Positions 37,201 through 44,132 of a stretch of DNA of 64,000 nt are shown here, piece by piece. Origin of the DNA: Sediminibacterium ginsengisoli (lineage in GTDB: Bacteria > Bacteroidota > Bacteroidia > Chitinophagales > Chitinophagaceae). The translations under genes and the position numbers were made by a program. The stretch's first letter is position 1; every line of letters begins with the position of its first letter. A model generated the notes under the pieces. The model searched no databases. It saw only the letters and a program-made list of their open reading frames with translations, and was not told the DNA's origin. The DNA lies in NCBI RefSeq assembly GCF_900167075.1, contig NZ_FUWH01000005.1, positions 1-64,000 of the forward strand, in the 5' to 3' direction.

Positions 37201-38815
37201 TTCCTGTCGCGCCATTGGCCCAAACCACATTACCACCACTGGAACTAAGCGTTGTACTTTCACCATTACATAACAATTGACTGCCGGATGGAGTAATAAC
37301 TGGAGCGACTGGCGTATTAGCTGTTGTGATGGCAATGGTACTGCTGTTACTTCCGCTGCCACATCCATTTACCTCGTATGCATAGTAGGTTCCAGCTTCG
37401 CTAACAGCAAGACTGTTTCCACTAGTGCCTGTGTTCCAGCGTATTGATCCGCCGAAGGAAGGAAGTGCTGCAAGTATAGAGGAAGCACCATTACAAAGCA
37501 GTGTTCCATTACTGCTTGACAGCGTGGGTGCTGCTGGCAGATTAGCTGTTTCAATAACGATAGTATTACTTGGCCCGCTGGAACCACAGTTATTCGCCGC
37601 CACCGCATAATAGCTCCCAGCAACGCTGACATTGATATAATTACCTGTTGCACCAGAATTCCAGGTGATTGCCCCTGATCCCGAAGCACTGAGTACGGTT
37701 GTGTTACCATTACATAACAGCATCCCATTGGAACTGGAGACTGTTGGTGCAGATGGCGCACTTCCTGCGGTGATAACAATGGCATTACTGGCACCACTGC
37801 TGCCGCAATCATTCGTTTCCCAGGCATAATAGCTGCCAGGAGCTGCAACCGTAATGGACTCTCCAGTCTGCCCTGTATTCCAGGTAATCAATCCTCCGGC
37901 GGAACTGGCAGTCAGCGTAGTACTCTCCCCGTTGCATAGTGTCACACCATTGCTGCTGTTCACTGTAGGTGCTACTGGCGTATTGCCTGTAGTAATCACG
38001 AGAACATTGCTATTATCACTCGTGCCGCATTCGTTGGTTTGAGACGCATAATACACACCAGGTTCTGTAATGGACATACTATTACCAACAGCACCGTTAT
38101 TCCAATAGATTGTACTTCCAGCTGAAGAAGTAGCAGTCAAAATTGTTTGCTGACCATTACACAGCGACAACCCATTGGAACTTCCGATTACTGGTGCATG
38201 GGGGGAATTGTTGATGAGGACGTTGAAAGGCAAACTCGCCACCGAGGAACTGCAGGCACTTTCCGCACGCACCGTGTAAACACCGGCTGTGTTTACTATA
38301 ATGGAAGCACCTCGCTGCCCATTTGACCACACATAACTTCCCTCAGAACCCGTCGCAGTTAGAACCGTTGACATACCATTACATAGCGGCATCGCCTGTG
38401 AAGAAACAATTGTCGGTGTTGCAGGAGAAGAATTGGGAGGCGGATAAATATAATAAAAGATCAACGGCGCATCATTATCGCTGTAGCCCCAGGCCGAACA
38501 GATAATTGCCTGTGAAGGGTCATAGGCACCTTCCCAATAAACTTCGCCCCCGTCTACGCCGCTAGCAAGGTCTCCATATAAACGACTGGCCCCGAAATCA
38601 ATAACATACAAAGTATGATAATACCCAAACGGATCTAATGTGTTAACATTTCTGATGTTAAACTTGGCATACGCCCTACCAGTGACGCAATCATATTGAA
38701 TGTCCAAAGGTGTAATCGTTATACTATTCATAGTCTGGCTTTGAGAAGCCAAAGGGATGAGTAAGGCAAAAAGGATCCAGCACCGGCAATGCCGGAAAAT
38801 TTTATTGCAATTCAT
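34211..38815 (-). CDS. Giant repetitive surface protein with T9SS sorting domain
   Basis: A 1534-residue exported protein (signal peptide to about SQSQT). After a unique N-terminal domain come six units of about 65 residues, each with a V-[SN]-S-x(4)-LCNG start and an ending YYAxExNxCG. A linker with related VCPG and FCAG units follows. Next are five units of about 95 residues beginning A-[GS]-x(3)-VC-[QKR]-[NG], then LCNG and VCPG units. The last 80 residues (NVFPIPFNSQVKI ... ITGFYNGKKYYDKLYKQ) fit a T9SS type A sorting domain. It is predicted to be a cell-surface or secreted adhesin exported by type IX secretion. No enzyme domain is visible. Confidence 0.85.
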   Translation of the reverse strand: MNCNKIFRHCRCWILFALLIPLASQSQTMNSITITPLDIQYDCVTGRAYAKFNIRNVNTLDPFGYYHTLYVIDFGASRLYGDLASGVDGGEVYWEGAYDPSQAIICSAWGYSDNDAPLIFYYIYPPPNSSPATPTIVSSQAMPLCNGMSTVLTATGSEGSYVWSNGQRGASIIVNTAGVYTVRAESACSSSVASLPFNVLINNSPHAPVIGSSNGLSLCNGQQTILTATSSAGSTIYWNNGAVGNSMSITEPGVYYASQTNECGTSDNSNVLVITTGNTPVAPTVNSSNGVTLCNGESTTLTASSAGGLITWNTGQTGESITVAAPGSYYAWETNDCGSSGASNAIVITAGSAPSAPTVSSSNGMLLCNGNTTVLSASGSGAITWNSGATGNYINVSVAGSYYAVAANNCGSSGPSNTIVIETANLPAAPTLSSSNGTLLCNGASSILAALPSFGGSIRWNTGTSGNSLAVSEAGTYYAYEVNGCGSGSNSSTIAITTANTPVAPVITPSGSQLLCNGESTTLSSSGGNVVWANGATGNSLSTSVAGSYYTYDRNACGNSANSNTVVVTTVVCPTPLPGSSFLVCPGSNKTLDAGADYDSYEWSNGATTRTISVGPGNYTVRVSKQGCYATSAPVTVGYYTVVTPTVSASGPLRFCAGGSVVLSSSNAHAYAWNTGASSASLSVSNSGSYYVTVTDANGCQATSAAVGITVNPLPSAAIAGDASVCQNGTAPSVIFTGSGGTAPYTFTYRVGSGAAQTVSSSGGNSASVAVPTNVAGAFTYTLIGVQESSSTTCSNAASGSVTVNVNVLPTATIAGSTTVCKGSASPSISFTAVGGHAPYTFTYRINGGAVQVISSGSSNSVSISAPTDQIGTYVYSLVSVQEAGSCIATASGIATVTINSVPSALISGTATVCQGSGSPMVGFSGSGGIAPYTFSYRINGGAVQTISTTAGNSVNVLVPTTTSGVYLYELLSVKESSGTACSSLASGSVSVTVRALPTATISGGTEVCRNSTAPSIVFTGNGGNLPYTFSYKINSGELQTITTSGSNSAASVQVPTDAAGTFIYTLVSVQESGGTVCAATASGTATVQVNPLPTASISGSATVCQNSSSPQLKLTGGGATAPYTFLYRINSGSDDTIVSTGNLANVNVPTNVAGSFTYALVGVRESSTTACFTGVTGNATVVVKPQPAQPIIVTNNAHLCNGETATLTISNYVPGTTYTWYRNGVGFANTTTNKISVTEAGSYTVLAISADGCASQAVSDAVIITTGSVTTPVIQGVARVCPGGRTLLTVKSLSAISYDSWRWEGAPPGNAGQLSEDSSFFAEAGQYRVKVSAQGCADSVIVHVTANDTEFPAGQLTITPAAVAYGAETILKAEIVGAVRYDWNLSNDDPFTTNGKELRHRFYETGDSIPVHVKAISARNCISSFATYVKVGAAVTIKLPDNSFAGGVKDWNVFPIPFNSQVKITAVLKRNETVKIDLFLGDGRWLRSWSFTGKRGDNLFTLDNVSDLLPGVIYHITGFYNGKKYYDKLYKQQ
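35270..36690 (-). repeat. Coding tandem repeat, about 290-bp units
   Basis: Five consecutive units inside the adhesin gene encode the A-G/S-x-x-x-VC repeats with PYTF-[TSL]-Y-[RK]-[VI]-[NG] in the middle. Unit starts differ by about 290 bp. The DNA is similar but not identical between units, indicating older duplication. Confidence 0.7.
37240..38430 (-). repeat. Coding tandem repeat, about 195-bp units
   Basis: Six consecutive units in the adhesin gene encode the LCNG/YYA-type repeats. On the plus strand the shared string CCATTACA(T/C)A marks each LCNG site. Confidence 0.7.
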
Positions 38816-38832
38816 AAGAAGAGATTTATGAC

Positions 38833-39339
38833 TTAGTAGCTGTTAAGGTTATAGGTGAGCCCTAGTCCGAAACAGAATCGGGTAGCTCCCATCTGCGTTC
38901 GTAACAGGTATTTCTGCTGAATGAATGTATTGAGCCGGAAGGTTTCAGTCAGATAACATTGTAACGATGCCTCACCTACAACTCCGTAATTCATGCGTTG
39001 CATGAATGAAAGGCCTTTATATAGCCAGGGCTCATTTTCAACCTGCCAGCTTAACCCCAAGCCAGTGCGCCAGTTAATTAGTGAAGTGCCGTCCATTTGA
39101 CGCGCTGGTGTAAATTCTGCCAGCAGATCAGTGCCCAAGCATGAATAGTTAAGACCATCGAACTTAGCTTTCTCAAAAAATGGACTCAGCGAAAAATTGA
39201 TATTGTTGTTGGTCCAATGTTCATAACGAAGAGCAAATTGTGTAGCGGGCACCAGGCTATGCCCTAGGCGAAGACCTATACCTTGTGATTTTGCAAACAT
39301 TCCCAATAAAAGAAAAACTGCACACATTATCCACTTCAT
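38833..39339 (-). CDS. Outer-membrane beta-barrel-like protein
   Basis: A 168-residue exported protein (signal peptide to about FAKSQ) with short amphipathic strands (GIGLRLGHSLVP, ALRYEHWTNNNINFSL) and a C-terminus typical of small barrels (FCFGLGLTYNLNSY). It is the first gene of the adhesin operon, 17 bp upstream of the giant protein. The start was set at ATG 39339 (MKWIMCAVF); the open frame to 39417 has no plausible signal sequence. No named family is certain; it resembles TraO/OmpW-size barrels only in topology. Confidence 0.65.
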   Translation of the reverse strand: MKWIMCAVFLLLGMFAKSQGIGLRLGHSLVPATQFALRYEHWTNNNINFSLSPFFEKAKFDGLNYSCLGTDLLAEFTPARQMDGTSLINWRTGLGLSWQVENEPWLYKGLSFMQRMNYGVVGEASLQCYLTETFRLNTFIQQKYLLRTQMGATRFCFGLGLTYNLNSY

Positions 39340-39371
39340 GGTTCTGTTTTTTGGGTTGTGAATTAATAATC

Positions 39372-39379
39372 CAAAGCTA
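39372..39379 (-). promoter_or_regulatory. -7 box upstream of the adhesin operon
   Basis: On the minus strand TAgcTTTG is a perfect -7 element about 33 bp upstream of the ATG at 39339. No TTG is at the ideal 19-bp distance; the nearest (39394-39396) is 14 bp away. Confidence 0.45.
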
Positions 39380-39439
39380 AAATGCCATTCAGACAACCAT
39401 GTTTCTTTGGTCAACAATAGAAAACATAAATGTTGATCC

Positions 39440-39915
39440 GCATCAATTTTAACCGATTAATTGTTGGCTTAAGCAACAAATCTGCTCCAAGATTGATTGT
39501 AGAGCGTTGCACCATACATTGTTCATTAGTTAGTATAAAAGTGAACACATTGAGCAAAGCCCTGTTGGCATAAAAAATTACCGTTTTCAGAGAGATAAGC
39601 CTACGTTTACGATAGCATTAAATAAATATTGTAAGATTTTATGCTTCCTTCACGCCCCAACTAGCTCTTCAACTGTGAACGACAGTTTACCAATGGAGCT
39701 CTGTGTAATTAAGCTGCCATGCCGGTTGATTGCAATATCACCAATGACAAAATACCAGTATTAGGCTGTCAGCAAAAACAAAGTATTAATGAGTTGCATT
39801 ATTGCAACAATTATTAAAATTTATCAAGATCAATGTAATCGAGGCAATCAATAATAATAAGGAATACTTATATTAGATATTGAATACATGTGTTGAAGGA
39901 ATACCTTGCCATCTT
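39440..39915. other. Intergenic region between divergent operons
   Basis: No gene is seen. Two palindromes are present: TTGTTGGCTTAAGCAACAA (39461-39479, one unpaired G) and GTTGCA-TTAT-TGCAAC (39793-39808). Both share GTTG...CAAC half-sites and may bind a dimeric regulator. No riboswitch or RNA gene is recognisable. Confidence 0.35.
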
Positions 39916-41022
39916 ATGAAAACCTATTTAAAAAAACGGCGCATCCCGATGTGGGCTGTTCACCTTTGTGCATGGTTGGTTTATATAACCTTCTTGTACA
40001 TTACCGACTATCTATACAATACTGAGCTCAGTATTTTTCAGACCTTATTGACTATCATACCGTACAGCATTACCTTTTACATCAATCTTTTTTTGTTAGG
40101 ATTATACAAGAGAACATGGGCATTACAGGGAATAGCGACCATGGCAGTTGTGCTCTTGATCATGTCTACATTCGGGTACTGTTATATCTATATCTGGATT
40201 CCACGCCTGGGCAATCAAATATACACAACGACCGAACGGATCATTTTCTTTAAAACGACCACTTTAGGTTATATCAGGTATTCAGCTTATGCGATGCTCT
40301 ACTTTTATATACAGAGGATCCTGATGAGTGAAAAAAATATTATGCGGCTTCAGAAAGAGAAACTTTCGTTGCAAAAAGATAAAGTAAATAAAGAATTAGA
40401 AATAGCCAGATTAAGGGCTTTGGAACTGAAATCAGAAAAGGAGAAACTACAATATGAGTATGCTTTCCTAAGAGCACAAATCAATCCTCACTTTTTGTAT
40501 AATACATTAAACGTTCTTTTCTCACAGGCAATGATGTTTTCCCAGGATCTTGCCGACAATATTATGAAGCTTTCCAAGCTGATGCGTTATTTACTGGAAA
40601 GTGCCCAGGAAGGCAAGGATAAAGTGCTGATTCAACATGAAATTGAACAATTAGAAACCTTACTGGAAATTCATAGTCTGCGATTTGGCAATAGCAGGCA
40701 CATTCAATACAATATCGATGGAATCATTGCTGGCCAGGAACTACCACCCTTATCCTTATTGACAATTGTTGAAAATGCCTTTAAATATGGAGACTTAAAG
40801 GATGAGAAAAATCCTTTGATGATCAATATACAATTATTGCCAAAAGAGATTCGATTTTCCTGCAGGAACAAGAAGCGAAGAACAAACAACCACCTATTCT
40901 CCTTAAACATAGGAATAACAAACCTAAGTAAGAGACTGGATATTGCTTTTAAAGATCGATATGTAATGAATGCAATTGACGAAGCCAATTTTTACACTTT
41001 TGAATTAACCATTAAAAACTGA
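39916..41022 (+). CDS. LytS-type sensor histidine kinase
   Basis: A 368-residue membrane histidine kinase. The N-terminal 140 residues hold four hydrophobic segments. A coiled-coil linker (SEKNIMRLQKEKLSL...) leads to a His_kinase domain with the phosphoacceptor in RAQINPHFLYNTLN. The ATPase N box is ENAFKYG. The G boxes are degenerate, which is common in this family. ATG 39916 is preferred over TTG 39880. It is followed after 4 bp by its response regulator, which is frameshifted, so the pathway may be broken. Confidence 0.9.
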   Translation: MKTYLKKRRIPMWAVHLCAWLVYITFLYITDYLYNTELSIFQTLLTIIPYSITFYINLFLLGLYKRTWALQGIATMAVVLLIMSTFGYCYIYIWIPRLGNQIYTTTERIIFFKTTTLGYIRYSAYAMLYFYIQRILMSEKNIMRLQKEKLSLQKDKVNKELEIARLRALELKSEKEKLQYEYAFLRAQINPHFLYNTLNVLFSQAMMFSQDLADNIMKLSKLMRYLLESAQEGKDKVLIQHEIEQLETLLEIHSLRFGNSRHIQYNIDGIIAGQELPPLSLLTIVENAFKYGDLKDEKNPLMINIQLLPKEIRFSCRNKKRRTNNHLFSLNIGITNLSKRLDIAFKDRYVMNAIDEANFYTFELTIKN

Positions 41023-41026
41023 TATT

Positions 41027-41736
41027 ATGCTGAACTGCCTGATTATTGATGATGAACAGCCATCTATTAACGTTTTACAGGAATACATTCAAAGAATACC
41101 TGGTTTGGAATTGATGGGAACGACAACAGATCCGATCAAAGGGTTGGAATTATTGAAAATGAACCATATCGATGTGTTATTCCTGGACATCCAAATGGAT
41201 GAACTTACAGGTATTGAATTAAAAAAACTCATTGATCCTTCCATTAAAGTGGTTTTTTGTACTGCCTATTCAGAATTTGCGGTGATAAGCTATGAATTGG
41301 ATGCAGTGGACTACCTGGTAAAACCGATCGCATTCGAGCGATTCATAAAAGCGCTTACCAAGGTTGTTGATACGCTTGGGCCTTGCATGAGCGATAAAAT
41401 CACACCCAATGATTACTTCTATGTAAAAGCTGAACATAAAGGAAAGATGGTAAAAATAGACATAGAAGACATTGACTTTGTTGAAGCCAGGAGCAATTAC
41501 GTTGCATTTCACCGCGGTAAGAAACAACACTGGCACATTTAGCACTGCGGGATATTGAGCGGCGATTACCACAGGAGCATTTTGCCAGAGTGCATAAATC
41601 TTATATCGTATCACTAAAAAGAATTGCTGAGTTTGAGAACGGAGCATTAAAACTGAAACAAAGCGGCATATCAATACCGCTTGGCGAGAGTTACAGAAAT
41701 GAGTTTCTGGAAAAAATGAAAGGGCGGCTGATTTAG
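41027..41736 (+). pseudogene. LytTR response regulator, frameshifted
   Basis: The first frame encodes a receiver domain (LIIDDEQPSINVLQEYI, phosphoacceptor in VLFLDIQMDELTG) and the start of the LytTR DNA-binding domain (IDFVEARSNYVAFHRGKK), then stops at 41540-41542. The rest of the domain continues in another frame from about 41530 (LALRDIERRLPQEHFARVHK ... SYIVSLKRIAEFENG) to a stop at 41734-41736. The total of 710 bp is one base short of an integral frame. Restoring one A in AAACAACACTGG (near 41522-41533) rejoins the frames. It is either a real disruption of the regulator or a base-call error. Confidence 0.85.
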
Positions 41737-41844
41737 TTATTTATAAGAACATGATGCTATGAACAGCTTGCTTGTCATTAGAATAGACAGCTTCGCATAA
41801 TAGATTTCATGGGTGGTAGCAAGAAGGTAGTTTCGCTATCGCTT

Positions 41845-42300
41845 ATGAATACCAGCCTATTTAAAAATATTATCGCAGGCATATTTGTCCTCCTGTTTAT
41901 GTACACAGGGTTTAGTAAGTTGATAGGTCTGGGACAATTTCAGTCAAGCCTTTACAGGTCACCACTTTTATCTGACTACGCCTACGAGGTTTCCATTTTA
42001 ATTCCCGTTACTGAAATATTTATAGCCATACTGCTGTGCTTGCCCAGAACACAGCGCAAAGGCATGATCCTTTCATTTGGATTAATGGCGGTGTTCACGA
42101 TCTATATCGCATACATGTTATTAACAGCCGAGAAGCTGCCATGTTCATGCGGCGGCATCATTGCCAAACTTAACTGGAAGCAACATTTAGTATTGAATGG
42201 ATTGTTAACCTTATTAGCATTTGTATCCCTCTTCATAAAAGCGCGCGCACCTGCAAATGAAAGGCTGATCGGTCCAAGCTCTAACCGATCGAGGAAGTAA
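41845..42300 (+). CDS. MauE/DoxX-family redox-associated membrane protein
   Basis: A 151-residue inner-membrane protein with four predicted helices (IIAGIFVLLFMYTGFSKLIG, VSILIPVTEIFIAILLCL, ILSFGLMAVFTIYIAYML, HLVLNGLLTLLAFVSLFI). The motif LPCSCGG, with two cysteines in the loop before helix four, is the MauE/DoxX redox signature. These proteins assist thiol-disulfide chemistry of exported partners. An in-frame ATG at 41809 exists, but 41845 starts at the first helix. A DUF6520 peptide with two cysteines follows 73 bp downstream. Confidence 0.82.
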   Translation: MNTSLFKNIIAGIFVLLFMYTGFSKLIGLGQFQSSLYRSPLLSDYAYEVSILIPVTEIFIAILLCLPRTQRKGMILSFGLMAVFTIYIAYMLLTAEKLPCSCGGIIAKLNWKQHLVLNGLLTLLAFVSLFIKARAPANERLIGPSSNRSRK

Positions 42301-42373
42301 GCCGAAAACCTCAAAAAGAGTAGGCAACATTTAAAATCTATGTTCACAATTCATTCATCCTAAAAACAAAAAA

Positions 42374-42721
42374 ATGAAAAAATCAAAATTTGCAATGCCA
42401 ATAATTGCATTGCTTGCTGTGGTACTCGCATTGGGCACCACCGCTTTTACGCCAAAAGCCTTTGTTCCCAAAGCAAAGCCTGGAACTTTCTCACAGATCT
42501 ACGTGTACATTGGCGATGCCAGTCCTGAAGAACAGCGTGACCCATTGCTGTATGTTAAGCCATCAGTTGCACACCCATTGCCTGAAGAATGTGGTGGAAC
42601 TACGATGATCTGCACCGTTCTGAGGCCAACAGATGAAGGTGAGAATCCTGATTTTTCACCTGAAAGCAACCCATACGACAGTCCCGGCGATTTCACGATC
42701 GAACGGAAGCCTGATCTCTAA
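42374..42721 (+). CDS. DUF6520-like exported peptide
   Basis: A 115-residue protein with a signal peptide (MKKSKFAMPIIALLAVVLAL...AFT) and a short acidic, Pro-rich mature part containing two cysteines (Cys73 and Cys80 in EECGGTTMICTV). It matches the DUF6520 group of small Bacteroidota exported peptides, which often follow MauE/DoxX genes. Function is unknown; a disulfide formed with help of the neighbour is plausible. Confidence 0.7.
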   Translation: MKKSKFAMPIIALLAVVLALGTTAFTPKAFVPKAKPGTFSQIYVYIGDASPEEQRDPLLYVKPSVAHPLPEECGGTTMICTVLRPTDEGENPDFSPESNPYDSPGDFTIERKPDL

Positions 42722-42724
42722 GGC

Positions 42725-42757
42725 AAAAACTGGGTAGGCCAGATTTCTGACCTACCC
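42725..42757 (-). terminator. Terminator of the SusC/SusD operon
   Basis: A 12-bp inverted repeat with one mismatch, GGGTAGGCCAGA/TCTGACCTACCC (42732-42743/42746-42757), lies just past the SusD stop. On the minus strand it is followed by AGTTTTTG. Confidence 0.75.
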
Positions 42758-42761
42758 TCCC

Positions 42762-44117
42762 CTAACGGGGATTTTGTGGCATATGAGAAATCGCAACAAT
42801 TTTAGCTGGTAATGGTAATGCAAACCTGTTATCATTTGGAGGAAGTGTATATACACCATTATCCAGAATCCTCTTGAGTGAAATATTAGCATTCTCCAGG
42901 TTCAACCGTTTAATATCTATCCACCGCAGATCCCGCATCAAGAGTTCTTTGCGTCTTTCTGAAAGTATAATTGCCAGCGCCTGTGATTGATTGGATGCAG
43001 AAAATGGAATGAAAGTTCCCTGCTTCCATCTTTTAACCATCAGCTGGTTTAATATTTTTAACCCCTCCTGGAAATCACCATTGCGGCAAACCGCCTCTGC
43101 TTTTGTCAGGTACATTTCATCAGTCGCAATGCCAACAAATTGTGATACACTAGCTGTATAGTTACCTTTAAAATTATAGCTACCATCCCCATTGCTTTTA
43201 AAAAAAAGCGACTTCCTTAGATCATTCGCTGCATAAGACAGAAACAATACCGAGTCAATACGAGCCCTTGTATTCGTTAACGGAGTCGGTCCGCCTTGAG
43301 CAAAGTACACGACTTCTGGATTAAATCGATCAAACGGGAATGTCGCTGTTGTGCTGGCACCATTATAATCGATCAGCGTATTAGCGATCTGCAAACTGGA
43401 ATCAGCATACAATGCTGCTTTATCATATACCCGCATCGAAAGATACACCCTGGCTAATAATCCATAAGCGGCAGCCTTGGATGGCCTCATAACATGAGCC
43501 GAAGATTGGGGCAAATACGGAACTGACGCCTTGGCATCACGGATGATCTGATCGTAAGACTCCTGAACCGTGGCTCTCACGGATGGTGTATTAAAATCGG
43601 AGGTCATTCTTAATGGTATCCCTAAATCCTGGCTGTTATCCGTGTAAGCCTTTGCAAAATTTCTAGCCAGTACACTGAATGCTTCAGCTCTTAAAAACAA
43701 TGCAGAACCGTAAACATTGTCCCAGGCCGCATTGTTCAGTTCGGTCTTTTGGACTTTATCCATCACTTCAAGAACCACATTGGCTCTATATACAATCGTG
43801 TACATACTACTCCATTCATTTTGGGAAGGACCATTGTCATAAAATATTTCTTCGCCCCATGTGTACATATCCCTATAAGACTGTTGTGTAAGTCCGGCCC
43901 ATGTTTGCGAGGTCAGGTAATAATTATCAGAACTAACCTCACCTACCGCATTATTAACAAATGAATTGATATAAGTATGCAGGTCTAGCAATGCCTGACA
44001 ATCCTCAACCGTGCTTGGAATGGATAACTTTTTGTTTGGTTTTTCATCTAAATATTTTTTACACGAGGAAAGTATCATTACTGCCAGGAGTACACAGGAT
44101 AATATGTTTCTTTTCAT
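42762..44117 (-). CDS. SusD/RagB-family nutrient-binding lipoprotein
   Basis: A 451-residue surface lipoprotein (lipobox ILSSCKK) that caps the SusC channel and binds the substrate. The family start YLDEKPNKK, the helical TPR-like region (ALFLRAEAFSVLARNFAKAY, AAAYGLLARVYLSM) and the C-terminal RRKELLMRDLRWIDIKRLN are all present. It is shorter than glycan-type SusD proteins (often 500-600), which is usual for the FecR-linked subgroup. The start is ATG 44117; the open frame begins at GTG 44132, which directly abuts the susC stop. Confidence 0.92.
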   Translation of the reverse strand: MKRNILSCVLLAVMILSSCKKYLDEKPNKKLSIPSTVEDCQALLDLHTYINSFVNNAVGEVSSDNYYLTSQTWAGLTQQSYRDMYTWGEEIFYDNGPSQNEWSSMYTIVYRANVVLEVMDKVQKTELNNAAWDNVYGSALFLRAEAFSVLARNFAKAYTDNSQDLGIPLRMTSDFNTPSVRATVQESYDQIIRDAKASVPYLPQSSAHVMRPSKAAAYGLLARVYLSMRVYDKAALYADSSLQIANTLIDYNGASTTATFPFDRFNPEVVYFAQGGPTPLTNTRARIDSVLFLSYAANDLRKSLFFKSNGDGSYNFKGNYTASVSQFVGIATDEMYLTKAEAVCRNGDFQEGLKILNQLMVKRWKQGTFIPFSASNQSQALAIILSERRKELLMRDLRWIDIKRLNLENANISLKRILDNGVYTLPPNDNRFALPLPAKIVAISHMPQNPR

Positions 44118-44132
44118 GACTTTAGTATTCAC

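Noticed and set aside
37369..37848. Frame of 159 codons on the minus strand inside the adhesin
   Set aside because: It is an out-of-frame translation of the repeat array, so it only copies the repeat periodicity.
35270..38430. CRISPR-like array
   Set aside because: The repeats are long, in frame with one open reading frame, and encode protein domains; there are no short identical repeats with unique spacers and no cas genes.
39440..39915. Riboswitch or small RNA in the adhesin-kinase gap
   Set aside because: Only two short palindromes are visible. No recognised aptamer core, terminator or -7 box defines a transcript.
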